Made by a program: the position numbers and the translations under genes. A DNA stretch of 39,655 nt from Pseudomonadota bacterium. Its GTDB lineage: Bacteria > Desulfobacterota > Desulfobulbia > Desulfobulbales > SURF-16. The stretch lies in contig JAHIVT010000063.1 in NCBI GenBank assembly GCA_018816555.1, forward strand, positions 1-39,655, written 5' to 3'. The notes beneath the pieces were generated by a model. It saw nothing but the letters and a program-made list of their open reading frames with translations, was not told where the DNA came from and made no database searches. This document shows positions 15,328 to 23,770 of the stretch, piece by piece. Numbering within the stretch: the first letter of the stretch is position 1; each line of letters opens with the position of its first letter.

Positions 15328-16785
15328 ATGGATTACCCTGGTTTATCAATTCATGCATTAAAGGATCTTCTTGTTGCCAAAAAGGTGACCCCTCTGGAGG
15401 TAACCGAGGCTTTATTCGCCCGGATTGACACAGTGGAGGAGCGGATCGGCGCCTTTATTACCATCAATAGGGAGCAGGCCCTGCGCCGGGCGGAAGAAGC
15501 AGGCAAACAGCTTGAACGGGGAGAGGGCGGCGTTTTATGCGGCATCCCCATGGCGATCAAGGATGTGGTCTGTACCAAAGGGATGCGCACCACCGCCGGC
15601 TCAAAAATTCTGGAGCCTTTTATTCCCCCCTATAATGCCACGGTTATCGACAAACTGGAGGAGGCGGGTGCCATCATCATCGGCAAGCTCAGCATGGATG
15701 AGTTTGCCATGGGCTCATCCAACGAGAACTGCGCCTACGGTGTGCCGAAAAACCCCTGGAATAGGGAATATATCTGCGGCGGTTCCAGCGGTGGTTCCGC
15801 CGCTGCGGTGGCCGCTGATGAGAGTTTCGCCTCCCTGGGTTCTGATACGGGCGGCTCCATCCGGCAACCGGCATCCCATTGCGGCATTGTCGGCTTGAAG
15901 CCCACCTACGGCCGGGTTTCCCGTTTCGGCCTGCTGGCCTATGCCTCCTCGCTTGATCAGATCGGCCCGCTCACCAAAGACGTCAGGGATTGTGCCCTGA
16001 TGCTCAATGTGATCAGCGGCTATGATCCCAAGGATTCCACTTCCGTAAATCAGGCGGTGCCGGATTACCAGTCTGCCTTGACGGATGGGTTAAAGGGCAT
16101 GACTCTCGGCATTCCCCGTGAATATTTCGGCGAGGGGCTCGATCCGGAGGTGGAAGCGGCGGTGAAAAACGCGGTGGAAAAACTGCAGGACGCCGGGGCT
16201 ACGGTGCGGCAGGTATCCCTGCCCCATACGGAATATGGGGTTGCGGCCTATTATATCATTGCCCCAGCTGAAGCCAGCTCCAATCTGGCCCGTTATGACG
16301 GGGTCAAGTACGGCATGCGGGACATGGATGCCGCAACGCTGATGGACATGTATAAAAAGACCCGCTCCAAGGGCTTCGGCGATGAGGTCAAGCGGCGGAT
16401 CATCATGGGCACCTATGCTCTTTCCTCGGGATATTATGACGCCTATTACAAAAAGGCCTCCCAGGTAAGAACCCTGATTGTCCGGGATTATCAGCAGGCC
16501 TTTGCCGAATGCGATGTGCTTGTTTCGCCGGTTACCCCGACCCCGGCCTGGAAGCTTGGTGAAAAAAGTCATGATCCATTAAGCATGTACCTCTCGGATG
16601 TCCTGACCATTCCCGCCAACCTGGCCGGCATTCCGGGACTATCGGTTCCCTGCGGTATCAGCCGGGCGGGGCTGCCCATCGGGCTGCAGATCCAGGGCGC
16701 GCATTTTCAGGAGGAAAAGCTTCTCCGCGTAGGCTTCAATCTTGAGCAGCGACTGGATATGAAGGGGCGTAAACCTGATCTCTAA
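15328..16785 (+). CDS. gatA: Asp-tRNA(Asn)/Glu-tRNA(Gln) amidotransferase subunit A
   Basis: 485 residues from ATG 15328, which has GAGGA just upstream. An upstream in-frame ATG at 15268 would add 20 residues unlike the family. GatA is the glutaminase subunit of GatCAB and feeds ammonia to GatB. The amidase signature is complete: catalytic Lys in MAIKDVVCTKG, the glycine/serine block GGSSGGSAAAVAA, and the nucleophile region GSDTGGSIRQPASHCG with the cis-Ser/Ser/Lys triad. GLKPTYGRVSRFGLLAYASS follows as in other GatA proteins. hisC begins 9 bases after the stop. Confidence 0.95.
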   Translation: MDYPGLSIHALKDLLVAKKVTPLEVTEALFARIDTVEERIGAFITINREQALRRAEEAGKQLERGEGGVLCGIPMAIKDVVCTKGMRTTAGSKILEPFIPPYNATVIDKLEEAGAIIIGKLSMDEFAMGSSNENCAYGVPKNPWNREYICGGSSGGSAAAVAADESFASLGSDTGGSIRQPASHCGIVGLKPTYGRVSRFGLLAYASSLDQIGPLTKDVRDCALMLNVISGYDPKDSTSVNQAVPDYQSALTDGLKGMTLGIPREYFGEGLDPEVEAAVKNAVEKLQDAGATVRQVSLPHTEYGVAAYYIIAPAEASSNLARYDGVKYGMRDMDAATLMDMYKKTRSKGFGDEVKRRIIMGTYALSSGYYDAYYKKASQVRTLIVRDYQQAFAECDVLVSPVTPTPAWKLGEKSHDPLSMYLSDVLTIPANLAGIPGLSVPCGISRAGLPIGLQIQGAHFQEEKLLRVGFNLEQRLDMKGRKPDL

Positions 16786-16794
16786 GAGGTTGCT

Positions 16795-17904
16795 ATGAAG
16801 CTCTCTGTCCACAAAAATATCGCCACCCTGGTGCCGTATCCGCCGGGAAAGCCTTTAAAAGAGCTGGAAAGAGAATATGGCATCAGCGACTCCATCAAGC
16901 TGGCTTCCAATGAGAATCCCCTGGGGCCGTCGCCTAAAGCGCTTGAGGCCATCCGCGCAAATCTTGTTGATCTGCATCGCTATCCTGACGGGAGCTGCTA
17001 TTATCTGGCCCGGACCCTGGCCGACAAACTTGGGGTAAAGCCCCAGCAGCTGGTCTTTGGCAACGGCTCCAACGAAGTGATTGAACTGCTGGTCGGCGCC
17101 TTTGTCGGCCCGGGCGATGAAGTCATCACCAGCCATCCATCCTTTCTGGTCTATCAGACCATGGTGCAGGCCAGAGATGGCATCAATGCCGTGGTTCCCT
17201 TGAAGAATATGGCCCATGACCTGGTGACCATTCTGACTACGGTCACGGCCAATACCAGGCTTATCTTTCTTGATAATCCCAATAACCCCACCGGCAGGGT
17301 ATTCGGTCAAAGCGAATTCGAGGCCTTTCTCAGCGCCCTGCCGGAAACGGTGATGGTGGTGCTTGACGAGGCCTATGTGGATTTTGTCGATCCGGCCGTC
17401 AGGCTTGATGTGCGGCGATATATTGATAACCATGTACCGGTGGTCGGTTTGCGCACCTTTTCCAAGGTATATGGCCTTGCCGGCCTGCGGGTGGGGTATG
17501 GCATCATGCATGAGGAGATTGCCCGCTATCTCCATCGGGTGCGCCAGCCGTTCAATGTTAACTCCCTTGCCCAGGTTGCCGCGGTAGCCGCGCTTGCAGA
17601 TGATGATCATTATCAGCAGACATTGGCCATGACCAGGGACGGGATCCGCTGGTTGGCACATGAGATTGACAAGTTGGACTGCCGAACTTTTCCGACCCAG
17701 ACAAATTTTTTTCTGGTGGATGTGGGGTGCGACTGCAGGGAGCTGTATGAAAAGATGCTGCAAAAGGGAGTTGTTATCCGTCCCATGAATGCCTATGGCT
17801 ATCCAAGCTATATTCGCATTACGGTTGGGACTTCATCTGAAAATGAGAGGCTTGTCACGAGCCTGGCGCAATGTTTAGGGGAGTTACGTCTTGGCGGAAA
17901 ATGA
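16795..17904 (+). CDS. hisC: Histidinol-phosphate aminotransferase
   Basis: 369 residues, fold-type I PLP enzyme. It transfers an amino group from glutamate to imidazole-acetol phosphate in histidine synthesis. Signatures: SIKLASNENPLGPSPKA at about 32-48, the glycine-rich GNGSNEVIELL, DNPNNPTGR (substrate and PLP), DEAYVDF with the PLP-ring Asp, and TFSKVYGLAGLRVGYG, which holds the PLP Schiff-base lysine. AGAGG precedes the ATG by 5 bases. The last 14 bases overlap cmk. No other his gene is nearby; the gene sits in a mixed housekeeping run, which is common for hisC in this phylum. Confidence 0.93.
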   Translation: MKLSVHKNIATLVPYPPGKPLKELEREYGISDSIKLASNENPLGPSPKALEAIRANLVDLHRYPDGSCYYLARTLADKLGVKPQQLVFGNGSNEVIELLVGAFVGPGDEVITSHPSFLVYQTMVQARDGINAVVPLKNMAHDLVTILTTVTANTRLIFLDNPNNPTGRVFGQSEFEAFLSALPETVMVVLDEAYVDFVDPAVRLDVRRYIDNHVPVVGLRTFSKVYGLAGLRVGYGIMHEEIARYLHRVRQPFNVNSLAQVAAVAALADDDHYQQTLAMTRDGIRWLAHEIDKLDCRTFPTQTNFFLVDVGCDCRELYEKMLQKGVVIRPMNAYGYPSYIRITVGTSSENERLVTSLAQCLGELRLGGK

Positions 17905-18592
17905 TATCATTACCATAGACGGCCCATCGGGCAGCGGCAAAAGCACCATCAGCCGCCTTGTCGCGGCAAGGCTTGGCTTCACCTATCTGGATACGGGGGC
18001 CATGTACCGGGCCGTGGGCTTCAAGGCCAGAAAGCTCGGCATTGATCTCTCAGATGGCGTGTCCCTGGCCGGAATACTTGAAAATGTCGACCTGGTTCTT
18101 GCTCCGGGTGAAGGGGATACCAGGGTTATCCTTGACCAGGAGGATATCAGCCTGGCCATTCGCACCGCAGAGATGGGGCTCGTTGCCTCAAAGGTTTCCG
18201 CTCAGCCGGTGGTGCGGGCTAGACTTACGGAAATGCAAAGACGTATGGGCCGGCAGGGCCGGGTCGTTGTTGAAGGACGGGATACCGGCACAGTGGTCTT
18301 CCCCGCGGCCAGACATAAGTTTTTTCTGGATGCAAAACCTGAGGAAAGGGCTCGCCGGCGCTGTCTGCAGTTGCGTGAAAAGGGTTTGCAGGCTGAAGAA
18401 CAAGAAATTCTTGCCCAGATCATCAAAAGAGACCAGGATGACAGCGGACGGTCGCTTGCGCCGCTGAAGCCGGCTGCTGATGCCGTTATCATCGACACCT
18501 CGCATATGAATATTGACGAGGTTGTGTCGTTTATGCTGGAAAAGGTTGAAAAACCGGGTCAAAACAGCCAGACTAATTCTCAAGGGGCATAA
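17891..18592 (+). CDS. cmk: Cytidylate kinase
   Basis: 233 residues beginning at a TTG codon. AGGGGAG lies 7 bases before it, and no in-frame ATG or GTG stands near, so the rare start is well supported. The enzyme phosphorylates CMP and dCMP with ATP. The Walker A run is DGPSGSGKST at about 10-19, followed by LDTGAMYRAVG (CMP pocket) and VVEGRDTGTVVFP. The RDQDDSGRSLAPLKPA run near the C-terminus matches the lid and base region of bacterial Cmk. It overlaps hisC by 14 bases, so its translation may be coupled to hisC. The C-terminal dozen residues are polar and probably disordered. Confidence 0.93.
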   Translation: MAENDIITIDGPSGSGKSTISRLVAARLGFTYLDTGAMYRAVGFKARKLGIDLSDGVSLAGILENVDLVLAPGEGDTRVILDQEDISLAIRTAEMGLVASKVSAQPVVRARLTEMQRRMGRQGRVVVEGRDTGTVVFPAARHKFFLDAKPEERARRRCLQLREKGLQAEEQEILAQIIKRDQDDSGRSLAPLKPAADAVIIDTSHMNIDEVVSFMLEKVEKPGQNSQTNSQGA

Positions 18593-18640
18593 TTCGCGAC
18601 AGCCAAAGATCCATTCTTAATTTTGCCGGGGGAGCATCCT

Positions 18641-18985
18641 ATGACCAAACCGCGCGTTCTGAAACGGCACCATCTGATATATTACCTTGAAGTGCATGAT
18701 CTTGAGTCTGGCAATCTTCTGGGCCATCTTGTGGATATTACAACCCGCGGCATCAAATTGGTCAGTAAAGAAAAAATTCCGCTCAACATGACCTATATTC
18801 TTAAATTAAAATTGCCGGAAGGCTACTTCCAGGAAAATGAGATCCACTTTGAAGGGAAGACCCTCTGGTCTTCCAATGATGTCAACCCGGATTTTTTTGA
18901 TACCGGGCTTGAAGTGACAAGTCTCTCCCTTGAAGAAAGAAAAATTTTGCGCAAGCTTATCGAGCAATTAGGGTTTAATGATTAG
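18641..18985 (+). CDS. PilZ-like domain protein
   Basis: 114 residues. The ATG at 18641 follows GGGGGAG; an in-frame TTG at 18623 is less likely. The layout is that of a stand-alone PilZ beta barrel: basic RHH near the start, DITTRGIKLVS in place of the D/N-x-S-x-x-G signature, and a late DTGLEV strand. The RxxxR c-di-GMP motif is incomplete (Arg then Tyr), and the signature serine is Thr. Binding may therefore be weak or absent. PilZ proteins relay c-di-GMP to motility, export or adhesion systems. Here the gene follows cmk by 48 bases and closes the gatCA-hisC-cmk run. The partner is unknown. Confidence 0.7.
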   Translation: MTKPRVLKRHHLIYYLEVHDLESGNLLGHLVDITTRGIKLVSKEKIPLNMTYILKLKLPEGYFQENEIHFEGKTLWSSNDVNPDFFDTGLEVTSLSLEERKILRKLIEQLGFND

Positions 18986-19320
18986 CAAGATGGGGCTGAT
19001 GGTTCCTTCCCCTGCCAAAAAAAATTACCAACGGGAAAGGTATTTTCCCGTTGGTTGCTCCGGGATTTCCCCTTATCGTCGCTTGACAACCAATCACATT
19101 TTTTTCCCGGCAATTACATCAGAAAGGCACGTTTCCCCAGTAAGAACAATGTGGTACGCTGAAATCCTTAAAGGGAAAGGCTTATTTCTTCAGGGTTTCA
19201 ATAGGTTAGGAAATATTTTTATTTAAAATTAGTGATTATTCTCAAAAAATTCGCTATTATTTTAAACAGGAAACAGCTATAGGAATAAGGCATCTTATAG
19301 AAAAAAGGATAAGAACAGGT
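18986..19320. other. Gene-free stretch before the LysR gene
   Basis: No gene is supported. It holds a 12-bp stem-loop at 19027-19055. The last 120 bases are AT-rich, probably the promoter and leader of the LysR regulator; I could not settle on specific -35 and -10 boxes. An imperfect match of attagtga to tcgctatt around 19230-19255 is too weak to call an operator. Confidence 0.5.
19027..19055. terminator. 12-bp stem-loop between PilZ-like and LysR genes
   Basis: accaacgggaaa (19027-19038) pairs perfectly with tttcccgttggt (19044-19055) around a 5-base loop. It follows the PilZ-like gene stop by 41 bases, the usual place for a terminator. However, no T-tract follows on the plus strand; instead a run of eight A precedes the stem, which would be a U-tract for minus-strand transcripts. 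Confidence 0.55.
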
Positions 19321-20205
19321 ATGGATATCCATCAACTGCGAATTTTCGTCTCCGTATATCGCAACAGGAGCTTCTCCAAGGCTTCTGAGCAACTCTACAT
19401 CAGCCAGCCGACGATCAGTGAACATATCAAGAATTTGGAAAAATCACTGGGTTGCGCTCTTTTTGATCGTTTGGGGAGAAAGATTGAGCCGACCACCGAG
19501 GCAGACCTGATATTTCCCAAAGCATTGCAGCTTATCGAAGACCTGGAAAGGATCAATGACCTGGTACTCAAAAGCTCCCAGAGGGTCAAGGGAAAACTGT
19601 ATATCGGGGCAAGCACGATTCCGGGGAATTATATGCTTCCTCAACTGGCTGCCGACTTTCGCAATCAGTACCCGGATGTTTTTTTTGAAATTGTGATAGC
19701 CGATACCAGAAAAATTACGGATAAGCTTGTCAGCCATGAGTTTTTTCTGGGAATTGTCGGGGCCAGCATGGAGACGAAGATATTAAACTATGAGCCTTTT
19801 CTCGATGATGAGCTGATTTTTGCCGGTGCGCCGAAATATATGGAAAACTTGAGCGCAAAGCCCCTGAAGATCTATCAGGTTCCGTTTCTGCTGCGCGAGG
19901 AAGGTTCTGGAACCAGAAAAACCATGGAAGATTTTCTGCAAAAAATGCAGATTAACCTGAAAAAAATGAATATCGTGGGGGTCCTGGGGTCCACCGATGC
20001 CATTAAGCAGGCAATCAAGGCGGGACTCGGTACTTCCATTCTGTCCAGGCGGGCCATTGGCGAGGAGCTTGCCAATGGATCATTACTGGAAATGAAACTG
20101 GGTTGGGAGATGAAGCGCCCATTTTATCTCGCCACCCATAAGAAAAGAACCCTGCCGGCCCAATACAAGGCCTTTTATGATTTTCTCATCGCCAGGGGAG
20201 AATAA
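19321..20205 (+). CDS. LysR family transcriptional regulator
   Basis: 294 residues, the usual length. Residues 1-60 are the winged helix: MDIHQLRIFVSVYRNRSFSK, then the recognition region QLYISQPTISEHIKNLE and LFDRLGRKIEPT. Residues about 90-290 are the two-lobed effector domain, with GKLYIGASTIPGNYMLP at its start. The effector domain resembles the CysB/CysL-type group, and similar proteins in sulfate reducers are often labelled selenium-metabolism-associated; that assignment is not provable here. No divergent gene lies next to it, so the target is unknown. It is followed by rdgB in convergent orientation. Confidence 0.88.
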   Translation: MDIHQLRIFVSVYRNRSFSKASEQLYISQPTISEHIKNLEKSLGCALFDRLGRKIEPTTEADLIFPKALQLIEDLERINDLVLKSSQRVKGKLYIGASTIPGNYMLPQLAADFRNQYPDVFFEIVIADTRKITDKLVSHEFFLGIVGASMETKILNYEPFLDDELIFAGAPKYMENLSAKPLKIYQVPFLLREEGSGTRKTMEDFLQKMQINLKKMNIVGVLGSTDAIKQAIKAGLGTSILSRRAIGEELANGSLLEMKLGWEMKRPFYLATHKKRTLPAQYKAFYDFLIARGE

Positions 20206-20266
20206 CCGGAGACCCGGACTCTTCCCTCTTCAAACCATGGCGTCCGTGTGCCGGGCGCAAAAACTG

Positions 20267-20962
20267 TTAAACCGTCTTGGGCAGTGACCAGTCGTTGTGT
20301 TCAAACTGGCTGTGATCAGGCTTGGGTGGTTTCATTTCAGTAAGACGCAGCTGCAACCAGATCAACACCTTGTCAAATTCAGAGACAAATTCCCCCAATG
20401 CCTTGCCGCGGTGGCTGACCTTGTTTTTTTCCGCCATGCCGGCTTCGGCAAAGGTCTTGCCAAATCCCGGATAATAGAAAAGCGGATCATAGCCAAAACC
20501 GCTTTCACCCCGGGATTCGTTGAGGATTTCTCCTTCACAGCGACCTTCATAGGTGAGTGCCGGCCCGGAAGGCACGGCAATGGAAATGACGCATTCAAAG
20601 GCGGCTTTACGGTTGGTCTTACCCGCAAGTTCTTTGAGAAGTTTTTCAATATTGTCCTGGTCCGTGGCATTTTTACCGGCGTAACGGGCCGAATAAACAC
20701 CGGGTGCGCCATCCAGGGCCTCGACAACAAGGCCTGAATCATCGGCTATGGCCGGGATGCCGAGAACCTTTGCCGTAAATGCCGCCTTTTTGTAGGCATT
20801 CTCATCAAATGTCAAGCCATCCTCCACCACTTCCGGGATGGGGCCGAAATCCTGCAAACTCCTTATCTCCACAGGGAAATCTTTCAAAATTTCCTGAAAT
20901 TCCTTTAATTTCCCCTGGTTTCTGGTGGCGAGAACGATGATCATATTGGGCTTGGCAGCCAT
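20267..20962 (-). CDS. rdgB: XTP/dITP diphosphatase (RdgB/HAM1)
   Basis: 231 residues. The enzyme removes non-canonical purine nucleotides (ITP, dITP, XTP) by splitting off pyrophosphate. Signatures: LATRNQGKLKEFQEIL at about 11-26, DGLTFDENAYKKA at about 48-60, IADDSGLVVEALDGAPGVYS at about 71-90, and SGFGYDPLFYYP with the catalytic region. MAEKNKVSHRGKAL is the base-recognition block. AGGAG stands 7 bases before the ATG. The C-terminus carries about 25 extra residues beyond the usual end of the domain, rich in Pro, Lys, His and Asp, with no known role. It is convergent with the LysR gene. Confidence 0.94.
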   Translation of the reverse strand: MAAKPNMIIVLATRNQGKLKEFQEILKDFPVEIRSLQDFGPIPEVVEDGLTFDENAYKKAAFTAKVLGIPAIADDSGLVVEALDGAPGVYSARYAGKNATDQDNIEKLLKELAGKTNRKAAFECVISIAVPSGPALTYEGRCEGEILNESRGESGFGYDPLFYYPGFGKTFAEAGMAEKNKVSHRGKALGEFVSEFDKVLIWLQLRLTEMKPPKPDHSQFEHNDWSLPKTV

Positions 20963-21312
20963 AATTTATCTCCTGCTTGGTATTTTAAACGCTGCGAGAT
21001 AAGTCCGATCATCCCATCAGCTTTTGGCACTCTCTGAGGTGCCTGCTCACAGCGCTACAAGGCTGCTCCGCCGGCTCCTCGCTGGTTTCGGGCATCGAAC
21101 GTATGTCGCCGTGTATAGCAATATCTTAAAAAATAAGTGGTGAATTTTTAAACTGTTCCGGGCTTGAAGTCAATAAGGCAATTGTGCGCATGAGCACTTT
21201 CACGGCTTGGGCAGAGAGAAAAAAGGACGGGAAAAAGCCACCTGGGGATGGCCGCCGGGTGGCTTTACCGTAAAGAGAGATCAAGGTAGGAAAACAGAAA
21301 TTTTTCTGCCGG
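20963..21312. other. Gene-free stretch between rdgB and the peroxiredoxin gene
   Basis: Apart from the peroxiredoxin terminator at 21234-21266 and the rdgB ribosome site, I see nothing firm. A 28-codon frame on the minus strand starting at 21095 lacks a ribosome site. The GC-rich part at 21020-21100 shows no tRNA or other RNA fold that I recognise. Confidence 0.5.
21234..21266 (-). terminator. Rho-independent terminator of the peroxiredoxin gene
   Basis: On the minus strand a stem of aaagccacc with ggtggcttt, with a GC-rich loop between, is followed directly by a T-rich run (tttttc). It lies 47 bases past the peroxiredoxin stop codon. Stem, loop and U-tract are all present. Confidence 0.8.
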
Positions 21313-21924
21313 CTATTTCAGGGCGTCATAAACCTTGCCGACGAGGTCGGCGCCAGGGGTAAGGGTTTTTTCTCCCTCGTGCCAGTTGGCGGGACATGCC
21401 TGTTCAGGGTGCTTGGCCACATAGATGCTGGCCTTGAGCTTGCGCAGGGTTTCAGAGGCACTGCGGCCCACGTTGTAATAATTTACCTCCGAGGCCACAA
21501 TCATACCTTCCGGGTTGATGATAAAGGTGCCACGCAGCGCAAGTCCTGTTTCATAATCATAAACGCCGAACATCTTGGAGACGCTGCCCGTCGGGTCGGC
21601 GGCCATGATATATTTAGCCTTTTCAAGGGATTTTTCCTCCCTTTTCCAGGCAAGATGGGTAAACTGGGTGTCGGTGCTGACCGTAATGAGTTCAGCGCCT
21701 GCGGCCTGGAATTCTTCAAATTTATCAGCAAAATCGGCAAGCTCGGTGGAGCAGACAAAGGTAAAATCCGCCGGATAAAAAACAAGGACCGTCCATTTGC
21801 CTTGTTTTTTATGTTGTTCAAGAGAAATCCGGCCAAAAGAAAAGTCAGTGGGAATGTATGTTTCCATGGTGAAGCTTTCCACTTGCTGACCAACTTTTAC
21901 CGGTTTTATGCATGCATGTTCCAT
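21313..21924 (-). CDS. Typical 2-Cys peroxiredoxin (AhpC/Prx1 type)
   Basis: 203 residues from ATG 21924, which has GGAGG 8 bases upstream; an in-frame TTG 15 bases earlier overlaps that site. The peroxidatic Cys58 is in FYPADFTFVCSTE, and the resolving Cys177 is in EQACPANWHEG, so this is a typical 2-Cys enzyme that reduces H2O2 and organic peroxides. The active-site Arg is in the conserved LRGTFIINPEG block (about 130-140). Reductant is probably a thioredoxin or NADH-linked system, neither of which is next to it. It has its own promoter candidate (21970-21997) and terminator (21234-21266), so it is a single-gene unit. It lies divergent from aroK. Confidence 0.93.
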   Translation of the reverse strand: MEHACIKPVKVGQQVESFTMETYIPTDFSFGRISLEQHKKQGKWTVLVFYPADFTFVCSTELADFADKFEEFQAAGAELITVSTDTQFTHLAWKREEKSLEKAKYIMAADPTGSVSKMFGVYDYETGLALRGTFIINPEGMIVASEVNYYNVGRSASETLRKLKASIYVAKHPEQACPANWHEGEKTLTPGADLVGKVYDALK

Positions 21925-21969
21925 TTTTTTGTCCTCCAAAGATGCGTCGTAGAATGCAGTAAAATTAAA

Positions 21970-21997
21970 ATAATATTAATTCCTAAAAATAAGTAAA
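21970..21997 (-). promoter_or_regulatory. Candidate promoter of the peroxiredoxin gene
   Basis: On the minus strand TTTACT (21992-21997) and TATTAT (21970-21975) are separated by 16 bases, a fair sigma-70 match (4 of 6 and 5 of 6). The start codon is about 45 bases further on. The region is AT-rich, so chance matches are possible. Confidence 0.4.
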
Positions 21998-22039
21998 GTG
22001 TTAAATCGGAATTTTCTTTTTCATGTTATCATACCGATC

Positions 22040-22068
22040 TTGACAGTTGTGACGCTCATTACTTAAAT
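22040..22068 (+). promoter_or_regulatory. Candidate promoter immediately before aroK
   Basis: A perfect -35 box TTGACA (22040-22045) is followed after exactly 17 bases by TTAAAT (22063-22068). Transcription would begin at about 22075, one base before the ATG. This agrees with the lack of a ribosome site and suggests a leaderless aroK transcript. Confidence 0.45.
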
Positions 22069-22075
22069 AGTCTGC

Positions 22076-22609
22076 ATGAATAGAAAGAAAACAAAGATTG
22101 TTCTGACCGGTTACCGGGCCACGGGCAAAACATCAGTTGGCCTGCTTTTAGCCGCCCGGTTATCCTTTTCTTTTGTCGATACAGATAAGGAAATCGAAAA
22201 ACAGCAGGGGAAGAGCATCAGCGAAATGGTTGGGGAGCATGGCTGGAGTTATTTCCGCGCCGCGGAACGCGATTTCCTCGCCTCGCTGCTGCCCCGGGAA
22301 AATCTTATTGTTGCCCCCGGCGGAGGCGCCATTCTGCACCGGGAGGTATGGGCTGAACTGATGGAAACTTCCCTGGTTATCTGGCTGCAGGCTGATGTGC
22401 AGACCATAGGCCGTCGTTTGTCCGGCGACTCTCTGTCAACAAGCCAACGACCTTCTCTTACCGGCCAAGATATGATAAAAGAGATAACAGCGGTGTTAAC
22501 GGAAAGGGAACCGCTCTACCGGCAAGGGTCTCATTATGCAGTCAGCACACACAAGCCTGTCGAGGAAGTTGTTGAGGAGATTATGGCGCTGTGGAAGGCA
22601 TGCCGGTAA
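22076..22609 (+). CDS. aroK: Shikimate kinase
   Basis: 177 residues. It phosphorylates shikimate at the 3-hydroxyl with ATP, the fifth step of the chorismate pathway. Walker A is GYRATGKTS at about 12-20; FVDTDKEIEKQQGKSISEM at about 34-52 holds the shikimate-binding Asp; FRAAERDFL and APGGGAIL (about 79-86, the GGG shikimate loop) follow. A lid arginine lies near the RPSLTG run at about 124. No Shine-Dalgarno is visible, and a promoter candidate ends only a few bases before the ATG. The next gene, 75 bases on, is aroC, which acts two steps later in the same pathway. Confidence 0.93.
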   Translation: MNRKKTKIVLTGYRATGKTSVGLLLAARLSFSFVDTDKEIEKQQGKSISEMVGEHGWSYFRAAERDFLASLLPRENLIVAPGGGAILHREVWAELMETSLVIWLQADVQTIGRRLSGDSLSTSQRPSLTGQDMIKEITAVLTEREPLYRQGSHYAVSTHKPVEEVVEEIMALWKACR

Positions 22610-22684
22610 AAATAAACTGACAAGAACATGATGCGTCTGAAATGATAAAAATGAATTTCCGGAAGGTCCGGATGAGGAGAAATT

Positions 22685-23770
22685 ATGGCAGGAAACACTT
22701 TTGGCCAGGTTTTCCGGGTTACCACCTGGGGGGAATCCCACGGAACGGCTATCGGGGCGACGATTGACGGCTGTCCTCCCGGCATTCCGCTGACCACGGA
22801 ACATATTCAGGATGATCTGAATCGGAGACGTCCCGGTACAGGCGGGGCGACAAGCCCGCGCAAGGAACCGGACAGGGTAGAGATACTCTCCGGAATCTTT
22901 GAAGGCTGCACCACCGGCACCCCGCTGACATTGATTATTTATAACCAGGATGCCCACAGTAAATCCTATGATCATTTGAAAGATATTTTCCGGCCGGGGC
23001 ATGGAGATTACTCCTATCTGATGAAATACGGCATCCGTGACCATCGTGGAGGCGGCCGGGCCTCGGCCAGGGAGACAGCGGCCAGGGTTGCCGCCGGAGC
23101 AGTGGCCAGAAGGTTGCTGTCATTTCATGATATCGATGTGCTTGGCTATACTCTTTCCCTCGGCGGTATTGATGCGGAAAATCTCGATTTCGAGGCAGTT
23201 TGGGAAAACCGCCTTTTCTGTCCTGATAACGAGGCCGCCGCCCGCATGGAGGAAAGAATCGAGGCAGTGAAAAAAGAAGGGGATTCCCTGGGCGGAATTG
23301 TCGGTATCATTGCCACCGGCTGCCCGCCCGGTCTGGGCGAACCGGTATTCAACAAGCTTGATGCCGACCTTGCCGGTGCGCTCATGTCCATCGGCGCGGT
23401 AAAAGGGGTGGAGATCGGTTCCGGTTTCATGGCGGCGCGCCTGACCGGTTCACAGAACAACGACGCCTTGACGCCGGAGGGGTTCAGCTCCAACAACGCC
23501 GGCGGTATTCTTGCCGGCATATCAAACGGCGAGCCCATTATTGCCCGGGTTGCGGTGAAACCGATTCCATCGATCTCCAAACCCCAGAATACGGTAAACC
23601 TGGATAACGAGCAGGTTGAAATTAAGATCGGCGGGCGGCACGATATCTCAGCCATCCCCCGGATTATCCCTGTCTGCGAGGCCATGGTCTGTCTGACTCT
23701 GGCGGATCATCTGCTGCGTCTGCAGACCCTTGAATGGACTCCCGAATCATTGGAGATGGATGAGTTATGA
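22685..23770 (+). CDS. aroC: Chorismate synthase
   Basis: 361 residues. It makes chorismate from 5-enolpyruvylshikimate-3-phosphate using reduced FMN. Signatures: [18 protein letters not shown] at about 3-20 (family signature 1, catalytic His19), [17 protein letters not shown] (about 40-56), [20 protein letters not shown] with [14 protein letters not shown] following, and the late [14 protein letters not shown] with [16 protein letters not shown] precedes the ATG. Its stop overlaps the start of the glycogen synthase gene in an ATGA arrangement, so aroC and glgA are translationally coupled although they belong to different pathways. Confidence 0.95.
   Translation: MAGNTFGQVFRVTTWGESHGTAIGATIDGCPPGIPLTTEHIQDDLNRRRPGTGGATSPRKEPDRVEILSGIFEGCTTGTPLTLIIYNQDAHSKSYDHLKDIFRPGHGDYSYLMKYGIRDHRGGGRASARETAARVAAGAVARRLLSFHDIDVLGYTLSLGGIDAENLDFEAVWENRLFCPDNEAAARMEERIEAVKKEGDSLGGIVGIIATGCPPGLGEPVFNKLDADLAGALMSIGAVKGVEIGSGFMAARLTGSQNNDALTPEGFSSNNAGGILAGISNGEPIIARVAVKPIPSISKPQNTVNLDNEQVEIKIGGRHDISAIPRIIPVCEAMVCLTLADHLLRLQTLEWTPESLEMDEL

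Noticed and set aside
21009-21095. 28-codon frame on the minus strand upstream of rdgB (starts MPETSEE)
   Set aside because: No ribosome site and no recognisable peptide; not enough to call a small gene or leader peptide.
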